Positions 8,689 through 15,334 of a stretch of DNA of 37,080 nt are shown here, piece after piece. The DNA comes from Bacteroidales bacterium (GTDB taxonomy: Bacteria; Bacteroidota; Bacteroidia; Bacteroidales; UBA932): NCBI GenBank assembly GCA_017651465.1, contig JAGCCX010000010.1, positions 1 to 37,080 of the forward strand, read 5' to 3'. Each line of letters starts with the position of its first letter. The stretch's first letter is position 1. The position numbers and the translations under genes are program-made. Under the pieces are notes generated by a model. That model did not search any database, was not told where the DNA came from, and saw only the letters and a list, made by a program, of their open reading frames with translations.

Positions 8689-9076
8689 ACTCGGCAAGTA
8701 TTGAAGCGGCTATCTGCGCCTGACGCTCAGGGGTCACCTTGGCGTGTTCCTTGCGGAAATCCAGGTCGCCCTCGGTCTGGAGAGGAACCAGATGTATGTG
8801 AGTATGAGGCACTTCCATACCCAGCACGGCCACGCCTACCCGCTTGCAGGGAACTGCGGCCTTGAGGGCCAGGGCAACCTTGCGGGCAAAGGCCCAAAGG
8901 CCGGCATAGGTAGCCTCGTCGAGGTGGAAGATATAGTCGTCCTCAACATTCTTGGGGATGACCAGGGTGTGCCCTTCTGCGAGGGGGTTAATGTCCAAAA
9001 AGGCGTAGAACTCATCGTTCTCCGCCACTTTCCAGGAAGGGATTTCGCCCTTCGCGATTTTGGTAAAGATTGTCAT
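8675..9076 (-). CDS. HIT family nucleotide hydrolase or transferase
   Basis: A 133-residue cytoplasmic protein of the histidine triad superfamily, which hydrolyses or transfers nucleoside monophosphates from purine nucleotide conjugates. The triad motif is PHTHIHLVPL with His91, His93 and His95. The upstream conserved segments FYAFLDINPLAEGHTLVIPK and DEATYAGLWAFARKV are also present. The length is normal for the family. The start codon overlaps the greA stop as ATGA. The physiological substrate cannot be read from the sequence. Confidence 0.93.
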   Translation of the reverse strand: MTIFTKIAKGEIPSWKVAENDEFYAFLDINPLAEGHTLVIPKNVEDDYIFHLDEATYAGLWAFARKVALALKAAVPCKRVGVAVLGMEVPHTHIHLVPLQTEGDLDFRKEHAKVTPERQAQIAASILAEYEKL

Positions 9077-9543
9077 AATGAAATATCCAGGATCTTGAAT
9101 TTCATAACGCCCGAGGGAACCTTGGCCTCGACGGTATCTCCCTTGGAATGCCCCATAAGGGCACGCGCGATAGGAGTAGTGGCCGCCAGACGGCCCTTGG
9201 AGAAGTCCGCCTCGTTCTCGCCGACAATGGTGAACTCCATATCCCTGCCGGCGGTGATGTTCTTGACCTTGACGCGGGTGAGCATCTGCACCTTGTCGGC
9301 GCTGAGCATCGACTCGTCGATCACTTTGGCGTTGGCTATGGTATTCTGCAGGTTGGCGATTTTGAGCTCAAGCAGCCCCTGGGCCTCACGCGCAGACTCG
9401 TACTCTGCGTTTTCCGACAAGTCTCCCTTCTCACGCGCTTCCGCAATTGCGGCCGAAATGACCGGCCGGCGGGCAAGCGCTTCTGCTAAATCTTTCTTAA
9501 GTTTGTCGAGCCCTTCCTGGCTCAAATAGTGTACATCTGCCAT
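9073..9543 (-). CDS. greA: Transcription elongation factor GreA
   Basis: GreA rescues backtracked RNA polymerase by stimulating cleavage of the nascent transcript. The 156 residues contain the N-terminal coiled coil with the acidic tip motif GDLSENAEYESAREAQ and the C-terminal FKBP-like domain ending in the typical pattern GHSKGDTVEAKVPSGVMKFKILDI. Length and start (MADVHYLSQEGLDKL) match the family. It is the first gene of a five-gene operon and has a TATATTTG box about 50 nt upstream. Confidence 0.97.
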   Translation of the reverse strand: MADVHYLSQEGLDKLKKDLAEALARRPVISAAIAEAREKGDLSENAEYESAREAQGLLELKIANLQNTIANAKVIDESMLSADKVQMLTRVKVKNITAGRDMEFTIVGENEADFSKGRLAATTPIARALMGHSKGDTVEAKVPSGVMKFKILDISL

Positions 9544-9595
9544 AATAAGTCAACTAAAAAGGAGTCCCGCCTGACGGCAGAACTCATATACTTTG

Positions 9596-9603
9596 CAAAT
9601 ATA
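9596..9603 (-). promoter_or_regulatory. Putative -7 promoter box for the greA operon
   Basis: On the minus strand the sequence is TATATTTG, an exact TAnnTTTG match, giving a leader of roughly 50 nt before greA. It lies in the 93-bp divergent gap 9544-9636, which also holds the promoter of the opposite operon. Confidence 0.55.
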
Positions 9604-9623
9604 CAAAATTATTTTGATTTTAT

Positions 9624-9631
9624 TATCTTTG
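9624..9631 (+). promoter_or_regulatory. Putative -7 box 5 nt before the FAD oxidoreductase start
   Basis: TATCTTTG matches TAnnTTTG exactly and ends 5 nt before the ATG at 9637. The predicted transcription start would fall on or next to the start codon, implying a leaderless or nearly leaderless mRNA. No good -33 TTTG was found at the usual 19-21 nt spacing. Confidence 0.5.
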
Positions 9632-9636
9632 CACAT

Positions 9637-11007
9637 ATGAAAGAGATTATTGAACCGTCAAGGCGCATCCCCGTCAGGGATGAGGTAGATGTGCTTGTGG
9701 TGGGAGGAGGACCTGCCGGCCTGATGGCCGCACAGGCCGCCGCCCTCGTGGAGGGAACTAAAGTAATGCTCATCGAAAACCGCGGCTCCCTCGGAGGCAA
9801 TATGACCCAGGGGCTGCCCCTTCTGGGCTTCCTCGGCCGCAAAGGCAACGAAATCATAAAAGGTCTCCCCCTGCGCTTCGTACAGACGCTCCGCAGCCGC
9901 GGGCAGGCCACCCATCACAGGGCCTGTCCCCTGCACGTAAGCCTTACTATGATCGACCCCGAGGGCACCAAGCGCCTGGCGTGGGAGATTATGGAAGAGT
10001 GCGGAGTGAAAGTACTGATGTACGTGATGTGCGTGGACGTAATCAAAGAAGGAGACAGGGTCAAGGGCGTAATAATCGAGTCCAAGAAGGGGCGTGAGGC
10101 CATCCTGGCCAAGACCGTGGTGGACTGCACCGGCGACGGCGACGTGGCTTTCCGTGCCGGAGCCCCTATGGCCTACGGCAACGAGAACGGCATCGCACAG
10201 CCCCCTACCCTTATGTTCTCGATGCGCGGAGTGGATTCCCGCAAGCTGCGGGACTCTGTGGCCGACCATCCTGACATCTACGATATCGATTTCATTCCCA
10301 ACGAGTTTTTCCGCGCCGACGACAACTGCACTATGGTGGGCTTCCGCAACCAGATCAAGGCCGCCCGCGAACAGGGCTACAAACTGCCCGTGGAGCGCAC
10401 CATATTTATGACCGGTATGGCCCCCGACGAGTGGTGGGTGAATATGTCCCGCGTAAACGGAGTTGACGCCACCGACCCGGAGCAGTACACCCGTGGCGAG
10501 GAGGAGTGCATCAAGCAGAACGCCGAGATAGTCCGCTACCTCAAGGCGTTCATCCCCGGATTCGAGAATGCCTACGTGGACAGGGTGGCGCCGTTTATGG
10601 GCATACGTGAATCGCGCCGCATCATAGGCGAATACATACTAACCGAGCAGGACATTTTCGACTGCGCCCGCTTCGAAGACGCCATAGGCGTAGCTGCGTA
10701 TCCCGTTGACCTGCACCATCCGGTGGGCGGAGACTGCACCCTGATGTGGTGCCCCGACTGCTACGACATCCCCTACCGCAGTCTTGTTCCCCTCAAGGTG
10801 GACGGACTGATCTGCGCGGGACGCAACATCTCGGCCACACACCTGGCACTGGCATCCGTGAGAGTGATGGGGCCTGCGATGTGCCTGGGCGAGGCGGCCG
10901 GCAAGGCTGCCGCCCTCTGCGCCCGAAGCGGCGTAGAGCCGCGCAAGCTGGACGTCAAGAAACTCCAACAAGCACTGCTCGACGAGGGCGTATATCTAAG
11001 AGGATGA
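9637..11007 (+). CDS. FAD-dependent oxidoreductase (FAD_oxidored type), paralogue B
   Basis: A 456-residue flavoprotein paralogous to the product of 4674-6035. The Rossmann motif is VDVLVVGGGPAGLMAA (GGGPAG at 23-28), with SLGGNMTQGLPLLGFLG, VVDCTGDGDVAFRAG, FMGIRESRRIIGEY, GLICAGRNIS and GEAAGKAA. The start at 9637 is well fixed because the paralogue aligns from its own first residue; an upstream in-frame start would run through the promoter gap. It heads a four-gene operon, and its stop overlaps the next start as ATGA. Substrate unknown. Its neighbours (exported phosphatase, polyferredoxin, Fe-S aldo/keto reductase) suggest a redox pathway rather than a lone enzyme. Confidence 0.9.
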   Translation: MKEIIEPSRRIPVRDEVDVLVVGGGPAGLMAAQAAALVEGTKVMLIENRGSLGGNMTQGLPLLGFLGRKGNEIIKGLPLRFVQTLRSRGQATHHRACPLHVSLTMIDPEGTKRLAWEIMEECGVKVLMYVMCVDVIKEGDRVKGVIIESKKGREAILAKTVVDCTGDGDVAFRAGAPMAYGNENGIAQPPTLMFSMRGVDSRKLRDSVADHPDIYDIDFIPNEFFRADDNCTMVGFRNQIKAAREQGYKLPVERTIFMTGMAPDEWWVNMSRVNGVDATDPEQYTRGEEECIKQNAEIVRYLKAFIPGFENAYVDRVAPFMGIRESRRIIGEYILTEQDIFDCARFEDAIGVAAYPVDLHHPVGGDCTLMWCPDCYDIPYRSLVPLKVDGLICAGRNISATHLALASVRVMGPAMCLGEAAGKAAALCARSGVEPRKLDVKKLQQALLDEGVYLRG

Positions 11008-12350
11008 AGTATCTGGCAAGCATAGCGGCGGGCCTGCTGCTCTGGTGCGCAGCCCTTTCAGCCCAAGGGCTCACCCCCGAGGAGGTGAGGGCCGACGTAC
11101 GCTGTGCAGCCAACTGGTTCCGGGGGTACGATTACACCTCCCAGGCGGCAGCCCCAACGGCGCCTCCCGGCTTCAAGCCATTCAACATCAGCACCTATGC
11201 CCGCCACGGAGCCAGGCTCTACAGCAAAGAGAGCCTCTACGACCAGATGCACAAACTGCTCTCCGAGGCCTCCCGCAAGGGGCAGCTCACTCCCCTCGGC
11301 GAAGAGCTTTACCGCAAGAGCGAAGCAGTTTATGATATAGTTCGCGGGCGCGCGTATGACCTCACCCCTTACGGGCAGGAGCAGCACCGGGTGGTGGCGC
11401 GCCGCATCTTCAAGAGCTGGCGGCCCGTCTTCCGGGGCTCCCGCAAGATAGTCGCCCGTTCCACCCAGACCAACCGCACCATACTGTCGATGGCAGCCGC
11501 CTGCGACGAGTACCGCCGGCTGGACAAACGCCTTGACATTCAGTTCGATGCCTCCGCCGCCGATATGGGGATACTCAATCCCACCAGCAAATACAACCCC
11601 CGCGCAGAGGAGCGTGACTGGAGCCGCGCCTTCGAGGCCGACACCGCCAGGTGGAACCCCTCATTCAACGCCCTGTGGGAGAAGAATCTCGATCCCGGGC
11701 GCTTCTTCGGGCGCTTCTTCACCGAGCCGCAGCTGGTGCTCAAGGTTTTCAAAACCTACATCAACGCAGCCCGGATGTTCTATTTCTACCTGTGCTTCTC
11801 CGAGACCCTGGGCCCGGAGGAGTCGCTGATGTACCTGATGGACCCCGACGATGCGTGGAAGATGTGGGAATGCGAGAACTTCAGGATGTACAGCTGCTGC
11901 GGAGCCACTCCCCTGTACCACGGGCGCAACTGGGCCCTGGAGGAGGCGCTGCTCAGGGACTTCGTAAAATACTGGGAAGAAGATATAACGGAGAGCGGGG
12001 TCGCGGCCAGGTTGCGCTTCGGGCACGACTACAAGATATCGGGCACCCTGGTGCTCCTCGAGGCCGAAGGCTGGGACCACTGCGAGCCCGACCCCGAAAA
12101 GGTTTGCCGCATCTACGACTTCGGCCATATGCCTATGGCCTCCACCCTGCTGTTCGCCCTGTACCGCAACTCCAGGGGCGAATTGCTGGTGCGCTGCACC
12201 CTGGACGAAGTGCCGCAGCACTTCCCCATCCCCTGCTACACCGACCGCGGCGGAAGCCGGGCCTGGAAAGATTTCTACCGCTGGGAAGACTTCAAGGCGC
12301 ACTGCCTGAAAAGACTTGAACTGGCGGACAAAATACTAGAAACTACTTAA
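11004..12350 (+). CDS. Exported histidine acid phosphatase (phytase or MINPP-like)
   Basis: A 448-residue branch-2 histidine phosphatase with a signal peptide (MKYLASIAAGLLLWCAALSA), hence periplasmic or outer-membrane located. The catalytic RHGAR motif is at residues 67-71 (His68 would be phosphorylated), a second phosphate-binding Arg motif is ARSTQTNR near 151-158, and the proton-donor HD pair is at about 341-342 (FGHDYKISGTL). Eukaryote-like MINPPs usually have HAE instead of HD, so this is closer to the HD group. Inositol phosphates or sugar phosphates are possible substrates, which is inference. Translation is coupled to the flavoprotein gene by ATGA, and the next gene starts 2 nt after the stop. 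Confidence 0.85.
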   Translation: MKYLASIAAGLLLWCAALSAQGLTPEEVRADVRCAANWFRGYDYTSQAAAPTAPPGFKPFNISTYARHGARLYSKESLYDQMHKLLSEASRKGQLTPLGEELYRKSEAVYDIVRGRAYDLTPYGQEQHRVVARRIFKSWRPVFRGSRKIVARSTQTNRTILSMAAACDEYRRLDKRLDIQFDASAADMGILNPTSKYNPRAEERDWSRAFEADTARWNPSFNALWEKNLDPGRFFGRFFTEPQLVLKVFKTYINAARMFYFYLCFSETLGPEESLMYLMDPDDAWKMWECENFRMYSCCGATPLYHGRNWALEEALLRDFVKYWEEDITESGVAARLRFGHDYKISGTLVLLEAEGWDHCEPDPEKVCRIYDFGHMPMASTLLFALYRNSRGELLVRCTLDEVPQHFPIPCYTDRGGSRAWKDFYRWEDFKAHCLKRLELADKILETT

Positions 12351-12352
12351 AT

Positions 12353-13765
12353 ATGTTAAGGAAGGTTAGAATAGTTCTTGCAGCGTTGTGCTTTATACTG
12401 ATAACGCTGCTGTTTGTGGGTATAGGCCACGACTGGTGGGGAATCCTCGCCAAACTGCAGGCCCTGCCTACGACTCTCAGAGTCATTGCCGGCGCCACTC
12501 TGGGCAATGTGGCCGTACTGCTGTGCATAGTGCTGGTCACTTTTGTGCTGGGGCGCATCTACTGCTCCGTTATGTGTCCGCTCGGAGTTTTCCAAGACCT
12601 GGTGCTCTGGATACGCCGCACCCTTGGCAAGTGGTTCAAGCCCTTGCGCAAGCGCTTCAAATTCAATAAAGAGCGTGTCTGGGTGCGCTACCCCATCGCC
12701 GCAGCGCTGATATGCTGCATCATTTTCGGCCTCCAGCTGGTCGTCGCTCTGCTTGAGCCGTACAGCGCTTATGGACGCATAGTCAGCAGCATCGCCGGAA
12801 ATGTGCCCGCAGCCCTGCTCGTCACGGCCCTGGTGACCCTTGTCATCGTCACCGTGTGCGCAGCTCTGTGGGGACGCGCATACTGCAACACCATCTGCCC
12901 GGTGGGAACCCTGCTGGGATGCATCAGCCGCTTCTCCCTGCTCGGGATAAGGGTAGATGAAGACAAATGCGGCAAGTGCGGCGCCTGCTCGCGCGTATGC
13001 AAGGCCTCCTGCATAGAGGAAGGCACGCTCAAGATCGACCGCTCGCGCTGCGTGGATTGCTTCGACTGCATCCAGGCGTGCAAGAAGGGAGCCCTGAGCT
13101 TCGGCCCGGCGGTCCCCTCATCGCGCGGAAGTGAAGAAGCCAAGGGACGCAGGGCGTTCATCAACAGCGCCGCGCTGCTTGTGGCCGGAGCGGCCGGGAG
13201 CGGAATAGCGCGCGCGCAGAATATGAAAGTGGACGGCGGTCTTGCCGACGTGGAGCCCAAGCAGCCCCTGGAGAGGGAGCCCCGACTCGTGCCGCCCGGA
13301 GCCGGCAGCGTCAAGACCTTCTACGACAGCTGCACCGCCTGCCAGCTGTGCGTCGCCGCCTGCCCCAACTCGGTACTCAGGCCTTCGACCGACCCGGACC
13401 ACCTGCTTCAGCCGCAGATGGGTTACGAAAAAGGCTTCTGCCGCCCTGAGTGCACATCCTGCTCGCAGGTCTGCCCCGCCGGCGCCATCCGCCCCGTGGA
13501 CAAAGACCAGAAGACCCTTATCCGCATAGGTACCGCAGTAGTCAATCAGTATCTTTGCTTCGCTGCCTCCGGCAAGGAGGCCTGCGGAGCTTGCGAGAGC
13601 CACTGCCCCACAGGAGCCATCTCGATGGTCAATTCCGACGGGGTAAGGCGCCCCGTGGTAGCAGAGGAGCAGTGCATAGGCTGCGGCAAATGCGAATACC
13701 TCTGTCCTTCGCGCCCCGTTAGCGCAATAACCGTCAAAGGACTTGAAACCCATATTAGCAAATGA
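12353..13765 (+). CDS. Membrane polyferredoxin, NapH-NapG-like fusion
   Basis: A 470-residue membrane electron-transfer protein. The N-terminal half has several transmembrane segments and two NapH/CcoG-type motifs, GRIYCSVMCPLG (68-79) and GRAYCNTICPVG (174-185). Next comes a two-cluster ferredoxin (Cys206-Cys216 and Cys233-Cys243). At 266-283 a GRRAFINSAALLVAGAAG segment looks like a twin-arginine signal in mid-protein, followed by further cysteine clusters (327-337, 363-374, 402-418, 441-451). This is the layout expected if a NapH-like membrane protein were fused to a Tat-exported NapG-like ferredoxin. It probably passes electrons between the quinone pool and a periplasmic partner. The start overlaps nothing, but it ends in an ATGA with the aldo/keto reductase. 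Confidence 0.85.
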   Translation: MLRKVRIVLAALCFILITLLFVGIGHDWWGILAKLQALPTTLRVIAGATLGNVAVLLCIVLVTFVLGRIYCSVMCPLGVFQDLVLWIRRTLGKWFKPLRKRFKFNKERVWVRYPIAAALICCIIFGLQLVVALLEPYSAYGRIVSSIAGNVPAALLVTALVTLVIVTVCAALWGRAYCNTICPVGTLLGCISRFSLLGIRVDEDKCGKCGACSRVCKASCIEEGTLKIDRSRCVDCFDCIQACKKGALSFGPAVPSSRGSEEAKGRRAFINSAALLVAGAAGSGIARAQNMKVDGGLADVEPKQPLEREPRLVPPGAGSVKTFYDSCTACQLCVAACPNSVLRPSTDPDHLLQPQMGYEKGFCRPECTSCSQVCPAGAIRPVDKDQKTLIRIGTAVVNQYLCFAASGKEACGACESHCPTGAISMVNSDGVRRPVVAEEQCIGCGKCEYLCPSRPVSAITVKGLETHISK

Positions 13766-15099
13766 GTATGGACAGACGATCATTCCTTAAGAGCAGCGGC
13801 GCCGCCGTTGCACTTGCCGGCCTCGCAGCCTGCGGAGCCCCCAAAAAAGACAACGAATCCGCCGCCACCGGAGAAATCAAGATAGAAGGCCCGATGCTGG
13901 AGCACTATCCAGGCGTAAGCGTGCTGGGCTACGGCTGTATGCGCTGGCCTATGACCAAGAACGCCGAGGGCAACGAAGTCATCGACCAGGAAGCGGTAAA
14001 CAGCCTGGTGGACGAGGCTATCGCCCACGGTGTCAACTACTTCGACACCTCGCCGGTATATCTGCGGGGCGATTCGGAAAGGGCCACGGCAGAGGCCCTG
14101 AACCGCTATCCGAGGGAGAAATGGCTGCTCGCCACCAAACTCTCCAACTTCTCCGACCCCAGTTACGAGAATTCCGTAAAGATGTACCGCCGCTCGCTCG
14201 AGACTTTCAAGACCGACCACATCGACTACTATCTGCTGCACTCCATCGGCAGCGCCGACGACTTCAAAAGGCGCTTCGAGGATACCGGGATCCTGCAATT
14301 CCTGCTCAAAGAGAGGGAGAAAGGCACCATACGCAAGCTCGGATTCTCCATTCACAGCCACAAAGAAGGCTTCGACTCGATGATGGAGCTGCACCCCAAG
14401 TACCACTGGGACTTTGTGCAGATACAGATGAACTATCTCGACTGGACTCACGCCGGAGGCCGCAACACCAATGCCGACCATATGTACGAGGAGCTCGCCG
14501 CCAGGGACATTCCGGTAGTCATTATGGAGCCGCTCAGAGGCGGCGGCCTGGCCAGCCTGACCAAAACCCAGACGGCCCGGCTCAAAGAGCGCGAGCCCGA
14601 CAGGAGCGTGGCGTCGTGGGCGTTCCGCTTTGTGGGAAGCTTCCCCAAGGTGCTCACCGCGCTCAGCGGAATGACCTACCGCGAGCACCTCGAGGACAAC
14701 CTGCGCACCTTCTGCAACTTCAAACCTTTGACGGAAGAGGAATTCGAGCTCCTCGAACAGATTGCCGAAGAGCAGTCAAACTTCCCGCTGGTGGGCTGCA
14801 CCGGCTGCCAGTACTGTATGCCTTGCCCTTACGGAATCGACATTCCGGGAGTGTTCCGCTTCTACGACAACAGCGTGGTGGAAGGGACTTATGTCAAGGG
14901 TCCCGAGCAGGAAAAATATGCCCGTGCGCGCCGCCGTTATCTGGCGGAATACGACAAAGCCGTGGAGTCGGTACGCCAGGCAGCCCACTGCATTTCCTGC
15001 GGAAAATGTATGAGCGCTTGCCCGCAACATATCAGGATACCTCGCGAATTAAAAAGAATTGACGAATATATTGAAAAAATCAGGCAGGATTTGCTTTAA
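13762..15099 (+). CDS. Tat-exported aldo/keto reductase with C-terminal 4Fe-4S domain
   Basis: A 445-residue protein with twin-arginine signal DRRSFLKSS followed by a lipobox LAAC, so a predicted Tat-exported lipoprotein. The aldo/keto reductase barrel shows the tetrad elements: Asp and Tyr in NYFDTSPVY, Lys in LLATKLS and His in YYLLHSIG. The C-terminal part binds Fe-S clusters through CTGCQYCMPCPYGIDIP and CISCGKCMSACPQHI. The start could be the ATG at 13762 (ATGA overlap, chosen) or at 13768. The adjacent membrane polyferredoxin is a plausible electron partner. The substrate is unknown. Confidence 0.87.
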   Translation: MSMDRRSFLKSSGAAVALAGLAACGAPKKDNESAATGEIKIEGPMLEHYPGVSVLGYGCMRWPMTKNAEGNEVIDQEAVNSLVDEAIAHGVNYFDTSPVYLRGDSERATAEALNRYPREKWLLATKLSNFSDPSYENSVKMYRRSLETFKTDHIDYYLLHSIGSADDFKRRFEDTGILQFLLKEREKGTIRKLGFSIHSHKEGFDSMMELHPKYHWDFVQIQMNYLDWTHAGGRNTNADHMYEELAARDIPVVIMEPLRGGGLASLTKTQTARLKEREPDRSVASWAFRFVGSFPKVLTALSGMTYREHLEDNLRTFCNFKPLTEEEFELLEQIAEEQSNFPLVGCTGCQYCMPCPYGIDIPGVFRFYDNSVVEGTYVKGPEQEKYARARRRYLAEYDKAVESVRQAAHCISCGKCMSACPQHIRIPRELKRIDEYIEKIRQDLL

Positions 15100-15334
15100 A
15101 AAATCAATCATATCTGCCATAATTATTTTAAATCATTACAAAAAATCTTATTAATTAGCAGCTGAACAGGTGCTAAAAATGCTATTTTACTGCTCCACGT
15201 CAACGGTTTGGAGCGGAAATATTTGTTTTATAAAAAAAATATTGCGATATTGCGCGCTAATTTCGTAACTAAGACTTAAAAAGGGAAACTAAGATTAGTT
15301 AGTATAATTTATTGTTTAATTTAAAGTAACGCTT
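15100..15334 (+). other. AT-rich intergenic leader before the susC-like gene
   Basis: At 235 bp this is the longest non-coding stretch in the window. It is strongly AT-rich compared with its surroundings. A one-mismatch -7 box (TAATTTCG, 15258-15265) is the best promoter candidate I could find, which would leave a leader of about 65-70 nt. AACTAAG occurs twice (around 15267 and 15287). No clear terminator for the upstream operon and no tRNA-like fold was seen. Confidence 0.5.

Noticed and set aside
13140-13210. A separate Tat-signal ferredoxin gene starting inside 12353-13765
   Set aside because: The frame is continuous with no stop between the halves, and no ATG is well placed before the GRRAF segment, so a single fused protein is preferred.
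15100-15334. A riboswitch or small RNA in the leader before the SusC gene
   Set aside because: The region is AT-rich with only short repeats and no stable or recognisable fold that I could trace by eye.
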